Part shown: positions 8,878 through 18,093 of the stretch, piece after piece
Layout of the letters: the number at the start of each line of letters is the position of its first letter
Position numbering within the stretch: position 1 is the first letter of the stretch
NCBI GenBank assembly: GCA_029851835.1
Contig: JARKVD010000031.1
Coordinates: forward strand, 1-64,000
Reading direction: 5' to 3'
Source: Clostridium sp.
Lineage (GTDB): Bacteria; Bacillota; Clostridia; Clostridiales; Clostridiaceae
Length of the DNA: 64,000 bases
Notes under the pieces: model-generated
What the model saw: only the letters and a program-made list of their open reading frames with translations
Databases searched by the model: none
Told to the model about the DNA's origin: nothing
Translations under genes and position numbers: made by a program

Positions 8878-8992
8878 TTCTCGTCCCCCTTTAATTAAAA
8901 ATTAATAACTTTAAGAGTAATAAAATATTACCTCTTAATAAACTTACTTAGTGCTTATAAGTTATTTCCCGGGTGTCCTTTTAAATGAAGTT
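8878..8992 (-). promoter_or_regulatory. Structured leader of the nucleobase permease (unassigned)
   Basis: A TATAAT at 8999-9004 would start a leader of about 115 bases. It contains a compact GGACACCCGGG block (8968-8978), a 6-bp AACUUA/UAAGUU hairpin with an 11-base loop (8946-8963 region), then a stronger bulged hairpin at 8913-8936 (AAGAGGUAAU paired with AUUACUCUU). It then reaches the GGGGG ribosome-binding site. It does not match the guanine, preQ1, guanidine or THF riboswitch patterns as I remember them. The rest of this 324-base gap is featureless AT-rich sequence. Confidence 0.4.
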
Positions 8993-9158
8993 TGTAATAT
9001 TATACAAGATGAAAGTTATAAATATGCAAACTAAAAACCACTAAAATAAAACATAAAAATTAATCTAATTAATCAGTAAGAATTTTAAATAAAATAATAT
9101 GATTAAACTATAATCTTTTTACATTTAATATTAATTCATCTTATATAATAAATAAAAA

Positions 9159-9190
9159 AATTTCACTTTACTTGAAAGCAAAGTGAAATT
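9159..9190 (-). terminator. Intrinsic terminator of the APC permease
   Basis: AATTTCACTTT pairs with AAAGTGAAATT around a short loop and is followed on the minus strand by a U7 run, 12 bases after the permease stop. Confidence 0.88.
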
Positions 9191-9201
9191 ATCTTAAATT
9201 T

Positions 9202-10551
9202 CTATTTTGATTTTGGATTCATTAATAATAAACCAGCAATCATTATTACAGCAAACACTATTAAGTAGTACACTACAGCCATTCCGTGAGCATACCATGC
9301 TGCTATTATCATAAATATACACGCACACACTGCGAGAGCTGGAGCTATAAAGCGTTTAAATATTCCTAATTCCTTTTCTTTCTTCATCAGCATAAGGAAT
9401 ATAGGAATATAAAAAGCATAAATTGTTACTATTGGAAGCTCTGAATTGTCAAAGCTGAATGCTCCAAACCAAGGAGTTGTTAAGTTTGCTCCATAGAAGT
9501 AAACTAACCATAAACAACTTAATAATAAACCTACTATGGCAGAATTGGTTGGCATACCTGTAGTTGGATCTACTGATTTAAATACATTTGAGTTTGGTCC
9601 CATGTTACGGGCTGCTAGTGAGTACATACCTCTTGTACATCCAAGCATTAATCCATTGAGAGTTCCAAGACAAGAAATAACAACAAATACAAATAGTATT
9701 GATCCACCTGCACTAGAAAACACCTTTGAAAATGCAAGTTTTGCTCCTGTTTCTCCACCTGCCATCATAACACTGTTCTCAACAGTTCCCGCTAATCCGA
9801 TATAATAAAGAATATAAATAGCTACTATAAATGTTGTACCAAATGTTAATGCTAAAGGTAGATTCCTTTTAGCATCCTTTAACTCAGCATTAATACTCGT
9901 AGCAATAATCCATCCCTCATAAGCAAAAGCTGTTGCAACAACTGCTGTAAATAAAGGGTTTCCTGTAACCTCCACTATTGCACCACTAGTAAAGTTTTCT
10001 ACTAAAATTCCGTTGCTGATACCAGCAACTGTTCCCATTGCTGCCATTAACACTAATGGTATTAACTTTATAACCGTAGTTGATACTTGAAATTTTCCAG
10101 CAAGTTTTGGTGATAATGCATTAATTGCATAACTAGAAACTAGAAATAATCCTGCTAAAATCATAGCTTGCGATCCAGCAATATCCCATCCAATCAATAC
10201 GCAAGTATACCTTGCAGCAACCCAAGCTAGTACACCTGTTAAGCTTGGATAGTAAATTGTAGTCATAAACCAACCAATCATATATCCATATTTTGAACCT
10301 AATGCCATCTCAGCATAATCCACAATACCATTAACCTTCTCATACCTTGTAGCCATAATTGAAAATACATAAGAACAAACAATCATAATAAGTCCACCGA
10401 TAATCCAAGCTAAAATTCCAGTAGGAAGATCTCCACCTGTAGCAGTTAATACTTTCTCGGCTTTAAAAAAGACTCCACTACCTATAACAATTCCAATTAC
10501 CATAGCAATAGCCATGCCAAGTCCATATTTTTTTTCTAGACCTTTTTCCAT
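9202..10551 (-). CDS. APC superfamily amino acid permease
   Basis: A 449-residue protein with about 12 membrane segments. The first helix holds the APC substrate motif GIVIGSGVFF (residues 20-29). AFAYEGWIIATSINAELKDA around residue 208 matches the conserved helix 6 and following loop. The sequence resembles LAT/SteT-type exchangers and other amino acid antiporters. It is a single-gene unit: its own terminator follows, and a GGAGGAGAGG ribosome-binding region precedes the ATG. Substrate cannot be assigned from sequence. The 255-base gap upstream of it holds nothing I can identify. Confidence 0.88.
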   Translation of the reverse strand: MEKGLEKKYGLGMAIAMVIGIVIGSGVFFKAEKVLTATGGDLPTGILAWIIGGLIMIVCSYVFSIMATRYEKVNGIVDYAEMALGSKYGYMIGWFMTTIYYPSLTGVLAWVAARYTCVLIGWDIAGSQAMILAGLFLVSSYAINALSPKLAGKFQVSTTVIKLIPLVLMAAMGTVAGISNGILVENFTSGAIVEVTGNPLFTAVVATAFAYEGWIIATSINAELKDAKRNLPLALTFGTTFIVAIYILYYIGLAGTVENSVMMAGGETGAKLAFSKVFSSAGGSILFVFVVISCLGTLNGLMLGCTRGMYSLAARNMGPNSNVFKSVDPTTGMPTNSAIVGLLLSCLWLVYFYGANLTTPWFGAFSFDNSELPIVTIYAFYIPIFLMLMKKEKELGIFKRFIAPALAVCACIFMIIAAWYAHGMAVVYYLIVFAVIMIAGLLLMNPKSK

Positions 10552-10806
10552 ATACCTCTCCTCCTGTACAAAAACACTGTTGAAACTTTATTTAATTCAA
10601 GATTATATCATGTGTGTACAGGCATTGAAAGTAATTTTCTTATTCTTTTATCTTCTAAATATTTTTATAATATTCGTAATATTTTGCTTCTGTATGCACC
10701 GTTAAATATTCAAGGTCTTCCTTGCTGTATCATCCTTATTCATCTTTACACCAAATCCTTTTTTGACTTATTCCCCTTGTATGGCCTTAAAACCTTTTCC
10801 TATTTA

Positions 10807-11553
10807 CTAAGCATTTAATAATACATTTTTTGCTTCTATTATTTTTTCACTGCTAGTCTGCCAAACTTCATACTCGCTCATCATTGGAAGTCCCATTGAA
10901 ACCTTCTCATTTTTATAAAGCATTCCACTTGTTAAAGTTTCTTTTCCTGACATATGGAAAGCGTAAGCCTTGCTTTCATATAAAAATTCTTTTATAACCT
11001 CAGCATTTACACCACTGCCAACCAGAATTTCTAGGTCGTCCCCAGCTTCTTCAATTAAATCTTTAATTAGCTCTTTTCCCTCTAAAGCTGTATTTCTCTG
11101 TCCTGAAGTAAGTATAGTATTTACCCCTAATCTTTTAGCTTCTCTTAATGCCTCATAAGGATTCTCTGTCATATCGAAGGCTCTGTGCATTGTTATGTGC
11201 ATTCCTTCAGCTAAAGCAATAAGCTCCTCCATTTTAGAACTATCAATGGTTCCATCAGCTCTTAAGCAGCCTATAACGACTCCATCTGCACCTGCATTTC
11301 TAAATAACTTTACCTCTTCCTTTAAAATTTCAAACTCATAATCTGAATACAAAAAATCTCCAAAACGAGGACGAAGTAATACATTTATTTTTATACTTGT
11401 ATTTTCCTTAACCTTTTCAAATAAAGCTAAACTTGGCGAAGTTCCTCCTATAATTAGATTAGCACAAAGCTCTAATCTATTAGCTCCCCCTTTTTCTGCC
11501 TCTATAGCAGATTCAACTGAATCCACACAACACTCTAATATGTATTTTTCCAT
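10807..11553 (-). CDS. cutC: CutC family TIM-barrel protein
   Basis: A 248-residue soluble protein. The opening LECCVDSVESAIEAEKGGAN and LELCANLIIGGTSPS, then LLRPRFGDFLYSDYEFEI, GCLRADGTID, MHRAFDM and ILTSGQ are hallmark CutC segments in the expected order of a TIM barrel. The family was linked to copper homeostasis, although direct copper binding in bacteria is doubtful. Length is normal. A strong AAGGAGGAAAAGG site precedes the ATG. It is not in an obvious operon with the adjacent permease. Confidence 0.93.
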   Translation of the reverse strand: MEKYILECCVDSVESAIEAEKGGANRLELCANLIIGGTSPSLALFEKVKENTSIKINVLLRPRFGDFLYSDYEFEILKEEVKLFRNAGADGVVIGCLRADGTIDSSKMEELIALAEGMHITMHRAFDMTENPYEALREAKRLGVNTILTSGQRNTALEGKELIKDLIEEAGDDLEILVGSGVNAEVIKEFLYESKAYAFHMSGKETLTSGMLYKNEKVSMGLPMMSEYEVWQTSSEKIIEAKNVLLNA

Positions 11554-11659
11554 AGTTACCTTTTCCTCCTTATTTAAGTAAATTGCAATTTTTTTGATTT
11601 GGTTAATGTGAACTTATTTCTTAGAATACATATGACAAGGAGTTTTTCTAATATATTAA

Positions 11660-11689
11660 AAAAGATGTCATTAAAGCACGACACCTTTT
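11660..11689 (-). terminator. Intrinsic terminator of the YczE-like gene
   Basis: AAAAGGTGTC pairs with GACATCTTTT and runs into U-rich sequence on the minus strand, about 75 bases after the stop at 11764. Confidence 0.75.
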
Positions 11690-11763
11690 ATATCTCACTA
11701 TGACTTTTGACTTCAATTAATAGAATTGATTTTACTCACACTAATTTTATTTTTTAATACTTT

Positions 11764-12405
11764 CTAAACTATATAACAGGATTCAACCTTATCTTTATAT
11801 TTCCCCATAAATATATTCACAAACTTTCCAATTAGGAGTGCAGCAACTATAGTTCCAATCCCGATCTGTTCAAGTCTTCCTAAATAAAGAAAGGATATTA
11901 ATGTAGCTATTGAAACTAAAGTTAAATCAAACCTAATCTTCACACTTCCAAATTTCTTATCATATTTTTTGGAAATAGTATTACAAAGAGCATCTGGAGC
12001 ATTCATTATCACATCTGTGGTTACAACTAAAAATACACCAAAGGCAATTACTATACAGCTGGATAAGCAGAGCATTAGCTTTAATATTACATTGTCGAAA
12101 TTAATAAATAAAGTTAAATACAAAAATATATCTGTAAACATCCCAAACACGGAAGAAAATATAATTTGAAGCCAATCCCGCTTTCTAAATTCTTTCCTCA
12201 AAATAACTATTTGGGCTATAATAAATAAAAGATATAGTGCAAAAGTTATTGAACCAACACTTATTCCTGTGGTTAAATTTAAAACACAAGGTATTGATGT
12301 AACTGGCGATACTCCCAGCTGTGACCTAATAGACAGTGCTACTCCAAATGCAACTATTAATAATCCTACTATATATATAGTAAATCTTTTAATCTTATAC
12401 TTCAC
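11764..12405 (-). CDS. YczE/YyaS-type integral membrane protein
   Basis: A 213-residue protein with five predicted membrane segments. The first contains the family-typical IVAFGVALSIRSQLGVSPVT, and later TTDVIMNAPDALCNTISKK. It is the single-domain relative of YitT (DUF161), without DUF2179. The GTG at 12403-12405 follows GGGGGG at a good distance, so I prefer it to the upstream in-frame start that would add eight residues. YczE-like proteins are often paired with MocR regulators; the one in this window is 4.4 kb away next to YitT. Function unknown. Confidence 0.8.
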   Translation of the reverse strand: MKYKIKRFTIYIVGLLIVAFGVALSIRSQLGVSPVTSIPCVLNLTTGISVGSITFALYLLFIIAQIVILRKEFRKRDWLQIIFSSVFGMFTDIFLYLTLFINFDNVILKLMLCLSSCIVIAFGVFLVVTTDVIMNAPDALCNTISKKYDKKFGSVKIRFDLTLVSIATLISFLYLGRLEQIGIGTIVAALLIGKFVNIFMGKYKDKVESCYIV

Positions 12406-12614
12406 GATGATATCCCCCCTGTAAACCATTAACTATTAATTGTCAAACTTCTCATCCTTCTATATAATAACCTAAATTACATAAAAAAACAAATCATAAG
12501 TAATATACCTAATTAGTATTCTATTTACTAACTCTTATTTGTACTTACTCCTTCAAATGAATATGAGAATGAAGTTTCCTTATAAATAAAAGGATCAAAT
12601 TCTACTAAATAAAA

Positions 12615-12664
12615 TGTACCCCATCGAGTAGACACTTTGAAAACAGCCTAACCTATGAGGTACA
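12615..12664. mobile_element. 50-bp IS-end-like palindromic remnant
   Basis: The ends TGTACCCCAT and ATGAGGTACA are inverted repeats matching at 9 of 10 positions, flanked by AAAA and TTTT so that the arms extend to 14. The inner CGAGTAGACACTTTGAAAA looks like the left end of an IS3/IS150-type element. There is no transposase. Most likely a deleted IS or a MITE. Confidence 0.5.
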
Positions 12665-12739
12665 TTTTAAATCATTTAGATATTCCCTTTAACTGTCTTT
12701 GCTACACATTTAAAGTTCGTCTTCGACTCCTTTTCATGG

Positions 12740-12828
12740 GAAAGCCTTGCATTGGTGATTGTAAAAACCTTACTTCGTCCCTTCGGTCCTTGTAAGCTTA
12801 ACAACCACCTCAGCAGTAGGCTCATGCC
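12740..12828 (-). repeat. Duplicated rlmD 3' end (in frame, after the stop)
   Basis: This stretch is about three-quarters identical to the rlmD end at 12858-12941, including 30-odd bases beyond the stop. Read on in the rlmD frame it encodes AEVVVKLTRTEGTK and a second TAA (12770-12772), exactly 39 codons after the first TAA. It is a C-terminal repeat cut off by a stop codon. Confidence 0.7.
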
Positions 12829-12886
12829 AATCATCCTTCGTTTCACTCGAATTCTTGGTGAGCCCTTGCATGGACATTCGTAAGAC

Positions 12887-14275
12887 TTACTTCGTCTCTA
12901 TGTTCCTTGTAAGCCTAACGACTGTCTCAACATGATGCCCCTGTGGAAACATATCTACAGGCTGAATTTCATCCGCTTTATATCCTAAGTCTTCTAAAAC
13001 TCTTAAATCTCTTGCTAAAGTTGCTGGGTCACAGGATACATATACTATTCTTCTTGGTTGTACCGCTGCAATTGCATGAAGAAGTGACTCTTCACAGCCC
13101 TTTCTTGGTGGATCAAGCATTATTACATCTGGGCTGATGCCTGATTTAATAAGTTTTGGTATTTCTTCTTCTGATTTCCCAACAATAAATTCTACATTCT
13201 CAACACCATTAGCTTTTTTATTTTCATTGGCATTGTCAATGGCTTGTGGAATTATCTCTATTCCATAAACTTTTCTAGCTGCTTTAGATAGGAATAAGGA
13301 AATTGTTCCTGTTCCACAGTAAGCGTCGAATACCACTTCATCCCCCGTAAGCTCTGCATATTCTAAAGCCTTTTTGTACAGAACTTCAGTCTGTACAGGG
13401 TTAACCTGGAAGAATGATAATGGTGATATGTTGAATTTAAACTCTCCAATGTAATCAGCTATGGTATCCTGTCCCCATAGGGTTACTGATTGAAGTCCTA
13501 ATATCACATTAGTTTTATCTTTATTTATATTTTGTATTACAGATCTAAGGTTTGGAATTTCAGCTTTTAATTCATCTATAAGAGTATTAGCATTAGGAAG
13601 TTTATTGTCATTAGTTACAATAACAACCATAACATCTTTTGTCTTAAAGCCTTCTCTTATCATTACATGACGAATTATACCACTGTGCGTTTTTTCATCA
13701 TAAGCTTTAACCTTATATTTTTTCATCCAATCCTTTAAAATTTCTACTACCTTATCACCTAATTTACTTTGAATGAAGCAAGTTTTCATATCAATTATAT
13801 GGTGAGACCTAGGCGCATAGAAACCTACAACCACATCTTCACCATCCATTCCTACTGGCAGCTGTACTTTATTTCTATAGTTATACGGCTTCTCCATTCC
13901 TAGGGTTTTATGAATCTCTACATTTTCAAGCTTTCCTATTCTAGTCATCACATCTTGAACTCTTTGTGTCTTAAAGTTTAACTGCTCTTCATAAGTTAAA
14001 TGCTGAAGATTACAGCCTCCACATCTTTTATATATAGGGCACACTGCTTCTGTCCTACAGTTTGCTGGTTTTATAACCTCTAAAAGCTTACCTACCCCAT
14101 AATTTTTATTAACCTTTATAAGCTTAACCTTTACTTGCTCTCCCTTAATAGCTCCTTTAACGAACACAGTAAAATTGTCTATTTTCCCAACGCCTTCTCC
14201 TTCATGTCCGTAGTTTTCTATGCTAATTATATAATCTTCATTCTTTTTTATATCTAAATTTAGTGCCTTTGTCAT
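12887..14275 (-). CDS. rlmD: 23S rRNA (uracil-C5)-methyltransferase, RlmD/RumA family
   Basis: A 462-residue protein with three parts. An N-terminal TRAM domain spans residues 5-65. A [4Fe-4S] cysteine set CPIYKRCGGCNLQHL with an upstream Cys lies near residue 80. The SAM-dependent methyltransferase core contains DAYCGTGTISLFLS near residue 315 and the catalytic YVSCDPATLARDL near residue 410. It methylates a uracil of 23S rRNA at C5; Gram-positive members may modify one or two sites. I chose the ATG giving MTKALNLDI because GAGGGTG lies 8 bases upstream. A degraded copy of its 3' end follows in the same frame. Confidence 0.92.
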   Translation of the reverse strand: MTKALNLDIKKNEDYIISIENYGHEGEGVGKIDNFTVFVKGAIKGEQVKVKLIKVNKNYGVGKLLEVIKPANCRTEAVCPIYKRCGGCNLQHLTYEEQLNFKTQRVQDVMTRIGKLENVEIHKTLGMEKPYNYRNKVQLPVGMDGEDVVVGFYAPRSHHIIDMKTCFIQSKLGDKVVEILKDWMKKYKVKAYDEKTHSGIIRHVMIREGFKTKDVMVVIVTNDNKLPNANTLIDELKAEIPNLRSVIQNINKDKTNVILGLQSVTLWGQDTIADYIGEFKFNISPLSFFQVNPVQTEVLYKKALEYAELTGDEVVFDAYCGTGTISLFLSKAARKVYGIEIIPQAIDNANENKKANGVENVEFIVGKSEEEIPKLIKSGISPDVIMLDPPRKGCEESLLHAIAAVQPRRIVYVSCDPATLARDLRVLEDLGYKADEIQPVDMFPQGHHVETVVRLTRNIETK

Positions 14276-14428
14276 TCTCAATTCACCCTCAATCAATTTT
14301 CAATACTAATAATTTTAACAGAAATCTGCTCATTTAACCACTATAACCTTAGACTCCCCTAATATATTAGTTTTGCTCATACATTCTAATTTTTTTGAAT
14401 AAGTATTTTAAATTTTCTTTTATAGTAA

Positions 14429-14463
14429 AAAAGTAACTTTAGCATAAAGCCAAAGTTACTTTT
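14429..14463 (-). terminator. Intrinsic terminator after the DUF1540 gene
   Basis: AAAAGTAACTTT pairs with AAAGTTACTTTT and is followed by U-rich sequence on the minus strand. It separates the DUF1540 gene from rlmD. Confidence 0.8.
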
Positions 14464-14528
14464 CATTAAGAAAACACATTCTCAATTCATTCGAATGAGT
14501 AAATTCAACTGACTAAATTAAAGATGCA

Positions 14529-14569
14529 CACAGTGAAAGTTTCACTAACCAAATCAAAGATTTGGAGTG
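14529..14569 (-). repeat. Dispersed double-hairpin repeat, reverse-oriented partial copy
   Basis: On the minus strand it reads ACTCCAAATCTTTGATTTGG followed by TTAGTGAAACTTTCACTG, the first palindrome of the repeat family seen at 1.6, 16.6 and 56.8 kb with an altered second arm. Confidence 0.5.
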
Positions 14570-14586
14570 TCACTTCTAAGGCGCAC

Positions 14587-14946
14587 TTAAAGCATAAATG
14601 AGTCGCAAGCCGTTCTATGGTTACTAATTGCACCCGGTCCATTTATATTAACACCACTAGATATACAACTTCCATTTACATTATATTTGCATCTTGATGC
14701 TTCACATTGAATTGATTCGTTGTTACTATAGGTCGAATTTGTAAATCTATTATCTACCATACTTCCTATATTATGATTATATACATTGGATAAAGTATGC
14801 TTAAGCCCTTTTTCTTCAAAAGATCCACAGTTAGTATATTCCTTTGAGTGAGCATTTGTACCTTGAATGTGAATATTATTTGAGGTGCACATCCCATATG
14901 TGTTATGCATACAATTATTGGCATTACAGTTCAAATTTCCACTCAT
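14587..14946 (-). CDS. Protein with two DUF1540 cysteine repeats
   Basis: A 119-residue protein with two copies of a four-cysteine module. One is at residues 4-43 (LNCNANNCMHNTYGMCTS to CGSF) and one at residues 79-117 (IQCEASRCKYNVNGSCIS to CDSF). The C-x4-5-C-x6-C spacing is the DUF1540 pattern, which suggests a metal-binding mini-fold. Such proteins are common in spore-formers and have no proven role. Asn and Ser are unusually frequent. A GGAGTG site precedes the ATG. The last residues are ACDSFML. Confidence 0.85.
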   Translation of the reverse strand: MSGNLNCNANNCMHNTYGMCTSNNIHIQGTNAHSKEYTNCGSFEEKGLKHTLSNVYNHNIGSMVDNRFTNSTYSNNESIQCEASRCKYNVNGSCISSGVNINGPGAISNHRTACDSFML

Positions 14947-15012
14947 TTAAAACACTCCTTTGAGTTATTTTTTATTAGTATGTGGAATTTTTAACTTTTT
15001 ATGCACAAAAAA

Positions 15013-15031
15013 GGACACCCTTTCGGGTGCC
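15013..15031 (-). terminator. Intrinsic terminator of pyk
   Basis: GGCACCC-GAAA-GGGTGTCC is followed by U6 on the minus strand, downstream of the pyk stop. The GC-rich stem with a GAAA loop is the strongest terminator in this part of the window. Confidence 0.92.
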
Positions 15032-15159
15032 AATAATGTATCAGTTGCCAAAAATGTCGCCATTACAATTTTTGTCCACTTGACCATCAATTATACACTT
15101 ATTTTAAATTTTTTTCAATAATTTCAACTAAATTTACTATAAATTTCATTTTAAACTGA

Positions 15160-16593
15160 TTAAATCTCTGATTCCTCTATGATATGAACTTTCATCATAT
15201 TTGTGCTTCCAACATAGTTGATTGGAATGCCTGCAACAATAACTACTAAATCTCCATTTTCAACGTAATTTTTCTCTAAGGCAATCTTAGTAGTTTTTTC
15301 AATAAGATCATCAGTATCAACTACTTTTGGAATTAATACTGGTACAACTCCCCAGTTTAAGGCTAAACCTCTTGCTACTTTCTCATATGGAGTACAAGCT
15401 AATATCATACACTCTGGTCTATATTTAGAAATTTGTCTAGCAGTATGCCCACTTTGAGTTGCTGTTATAATAGCAGGTGCATTTAACTCCATAGCAGTGC
15501 TACAAGTAGCTATACTTATAGCATCTGGAACATTAGAAGTGTATCCTTTTCTTCTATTTTCAAAAATTTCTTTATAACTTAAATACTCTTCAGCCTTAAC
15601 AGCTATACGAGCCATCGTTTGCACTACTTCTATTGGATATTTACCACTAGCAGTTTCTCCACTAAGCATTATAGCATCTGTTCCATCAAAAATCGCATTA
15701 GCAACATCCGAAGCTTCAGCTCTAGTAGGTCTTGGATTTCTAATCATGGAATCTAACATTTGAGTAGCTGTAATAACTGGTTTTCCGGCTTTATTGCATT
15801 TTTCAATTATCATCTTTTGAACTATTGGAACCTCTTCAGTTGGAATTTCAACTCCAAGGTCTCCCCTAGCTACCATTATTCCATCAGAATTTTCTATGAT
15901 TTCATCAATATTGTCCACACCTTCTTGATTTTCAATTTTAGAGAAAATCTGGATACCTTCTCCTCCATTTTTTCTAAGAAGATTTTTTATATCAATAACG
16001 TCTGAACCTTTTCTAATAAATGAAGCTGCAACTATATCAACTTCACATTCTATACCAAATAATAGGTCTTCTATATCCTTTTCTGTTAATGCAGGAAGGT
16101 TAAGTTTAACTCCTGGTACATTCATTCCCTTATGGTTTCCTATAACTCCTGTATTTTCAATAGAAGTTTTTATTATTGTATCTTCAATATCCTCTATTCT
16201 TAAAGCTACAAGGCCATCATTTATTAGAAGTCTGTCTCCAGGCTTTACATCCTTATATAATTCTTTGTATGAAATAGAACATTTAGTTTCATCTCCAACT
16301 ATGTCTTCACCACAGTAAACGTCAAATTTACTGCCTTCTTGAAGCTCTACCGTTCCATTTTCAAAATTTCCTGTTCTTATTTCTGGGCCTTTTGTATCAA
16401 GCAGAATAGCAATATACTTTCCTAATTCTTTTCTTGCTTCTTTAACCATGTTAATTCTTCCTAAGTGTTCATCATGGCTACCATGAGAAAAGTTTAATCT
16501 TGCAGCATTCATGCCACTTTCAATTAAGCTTTTAATGATTTCCTTATCATTGGTAGTAGGACCCATGGTACATACTATTTTAGTTTTTTTCAT
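15160..16593 (-). CDS. pyk: Pyruvate kinase
   Basis: A 477-residue enzyme converting phosphoenolpyruvate and ADP to pyruvate and ATP, the last ATP-forming step of glycolysis. Visible are the N-terminal KIVCTMGPT and ARLNFSHGSHDEH (phosphate and substrate binding), the DTKGPEIRTG strand, IMVARGDLGVEIP with the metal-binding segment, and VITATQMLDSMIRNPRPTRAE near residue 265. The C-terminal allosteric domain is present, and there is no extra C-terminal PEP-utilizer domain. It is downstream of pfkA on the same strand, and the intergenic gap holds a repeat element, so read-through transcription is plausible. Confidence 0.97.
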   Translation of the reverse strand: MKKTKIVCTMGPTTNDKEIIKSLIESGMNAARLNFSHGSHDEHLGRINMVKEARKELGKYIAILLDTKGPEIRTGNFENGTVELQEGSKFDVYCGEDIVGDETKCSISYKELYKDVKPGDRLLINDGLVALRIEDIEDTIIKTSIENTGVIGNHKGMNVPGVKLNLPALTEKDIEDLLFGIECEVDIVAASFIRKGSDVIDIKNLLRKNGGEGIQIFSKIENQEGVDNIDEIIENSDGIMVARGDLGVEIPTEEVPIVQKMIIEKCNKAGKPVITATQMLDSMIRNPRPTRAEASDVANAIFDGTDAIMLSGETASGKYPIEVVQTMARIAVKAEEYLSYKEIFENRRKGYTSNVPDAISIATCSTAMELNAPAIITATQSGHTARQISKYRPECMILACTPYEKVARGLALNWGVVPVLIPKVVDTDDLIEKTTKIALEKNYVENGDLVVIVAGIPINYVGSTNMMKVHIIEESEI

Positions 16594-16621
16594 CTTATTC
16601 TCTCCTTCGATTAATACTAAT

Positions 16622-16692
16622 TAAGTGAGAGTCTAAATCTATGATTTAGTTACTCGAACTTACTCCACCGAACGCATGTGAGGTGGAGTTTC
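16622..16692 (+). repeat. Dispersed double-hairpin repeat, copy 2
   Basis: CTAAATC-TAT-GATTTAG is followed by GAACTTACTCCACC and AGGTGGAGTTTC. Compensating changes in both arms (CCACC/GGTGG here, CCTTC/GAAGG at 56.8 kb) keep the second stem, which implies that the RNA or DNA hairpin is the conserved part. Confidence 0.65.
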
Positions 16693-16706
16693 CTCTTTAA
16701 ATCTCT

Positions 16707-16776
16707 AAAACTCTTATTTAATTACTCAAACTTACTCTTTAAGCACTCCTTAAAATGCATATTACAAAGAGTTTCA
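16707..16776 (+). repeat. Dispersed double-hairpin repeat, degenerate tandem copy
   Basis: AAACTTACTCTTTAAG and CAAAGAGTTTCATTTAAG keep the second stem; the first palindrome is degraded. It adjoins copy 2, and together they fill the pfkA-pyk gap. Confidence 0.45.
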
Positions 16777-16785
16777 TTTAAGAAC

Positions 16786-17745
16786 TTAATTTGAAAGGCT
16801 TATTGATAAGTTAAATAATTCCTCATCAAAAACATTTGGAATTGCTAAAGCTTCTTTAATATCCATATCAATAATTTTATTATTCTTTATTCCAATAACT
16901 CTAGCACTCTTTCCTTCTAATAATACTTCCACAGCTTTACTTCCCATTCTTGAAGCCAAGATTCTATCAAAGGCACTTGGACTTCCCCCTCTTTGAATGT
17001 ATCCTAATACTGTAGCCCTAGTTTCTATTGATGTAATTTCTTCTATTTTTTTAGCTAACTTTTGAGCTCCACCAACACCTTCAGCTAAAACAATTATGTT
17101 ATGAAGCTTACCACTTCTCTTTCCTTTAAAGATATTTTCACAAATATCTTCTACAGTATATGGTTTTTCTGGAACAATAACATATTCTGCTCCACCAGCT
17201 ATCCCCGAGTAAATAGCTAAATCCCCACAATTTCTTCCCATAACCTCAATAACACTTACTCTTTCATGTGAACTTGAAGTATCTCTTATTTTATTAATGG
17301 CATCAATAGCTGTATTTAAAGCTGTGTCAAAGCCAATAGTATAGTCCGTGTATGCTAAATCATTATCTATGGTTCCTGGAATTCCTATGGTTGGTACTCC
17401 TAAATCACTTAATAACTCTGCTCCATGAAATGAACCATCTCCACCAATTACTACTATTCCATCTATTTTTAAAACCTTTATAACATTGAGAGCTTTTTGT
17501 CTGCCCTCAGGAGTCTTGAATTCTTCACTTCTTGCAGTTCTTAATATCGTCCCTCCTCTTTGAATTATATCTGAAACTGAGTGCCTATCCATTTCAAATA
17601 TTTCTCCACTGATAAGGCCATTATATCCTCTGTGAACACCGTATACCTTAAGACCTTTTTCTATTCCTGTTCTTACAACTGCTCTTATAGCTGCATTCAT
17701 TGCTGGTGAATCTCCACCGCTTGTTAGTACTGCAATTCTTTTCAT
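16786..17745 (-). CDS. pfkA: ATP-dependent 6-phosphofructokinase
   Basis: A 319-residue enzyme phosphorylating fructose 6-phosphate to the 1,6-bisphosphate. The ATP site [19 protein letters not shown] is at residues 6-24, [10 protein letters not shown] near residue 102, and PGTIDNDL...GFDTA near residue 125 includes the catalytic Asp. The allosteric-site Arg in the [14 protein letters not shown] stretch and [14 protein letters not shown] near residue 250 are present. The ATG giving [11 protein letters not shown] follows CTAGGGGGTAA; the longer in-frame start has no site. Length is normal. Downstream of dnaE and upstream of pyk is the usual clostridial arrangement, here with accessory genes and lysS inserted. 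Confidence 0.97.
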   Translation of the reverse strand: MKRIAVLTSGGDSPAMNAAIRAVVRTGIEKGLKVYGVHRGYNGLISGEIFEMDRHSVSDIIQRGGTILRTARSEEFKTPEGRQKALNVIKVLKIDGIVVIGGDGSFHGAELLSDLGVPTIGIPGTIDNDLAYTDYTIGFDTALNTAIDAINKIRDTSSSHERVSVIEVMGRNCGDLAIYSGIAGGAEYVIVPEKPYTVEDICENIFKGKRSGKLHNIIVLAEGVGGAQKLAKKIEEITSIETRATVLGYIQRGGSPSAFDRILASRMGSKAVEVLLEGKSARVIGIKNNKIIDMDIKEALAIPNVFDEELFNLSISLSN

Positions 17746-17830
17746 ATTATTACCCCCTAGGATTTTATAGTATACCATCTCTAGAATTTTATATACCCCG
17801 ACTTGTCCCTTACTTTATGTAGAAACAAAT

Positions 17831-17839
17831 AGTATAGCA
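17831..17839 (-). promoter_or_regulatory. Extended -10 promoter candidate for pfkA
   Basis: On the minus strand TGCTATACT fits an extended -10 element about 90 bases before the pfkA start. No good -35 is visible. The remainder of the 397-base gap up to lysS is AT-rich with only the lysS terminator. Confidence 0.4.
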
Positions 17840-18093
17840 CATATATATTTTAATATTTTGAATTATCACTTGCAACAGAATATACTGACTTTTAACACAC
17901 AAGCAACAATAATTTCCTCTCACTATTTTATTCTTACCTCTATTTTATTTTGTCCATTTTCAATTTAAAAATCTTGAGATAAAAATATTTTTAGTGAAAT
18001 TCCCCTTGGTAGTATTACCTATATTTTACCTCATATTTCTCCATAAAACTACTAATTAGTTTTAATATTTTAAATCATCCAAAATATCTCAAA

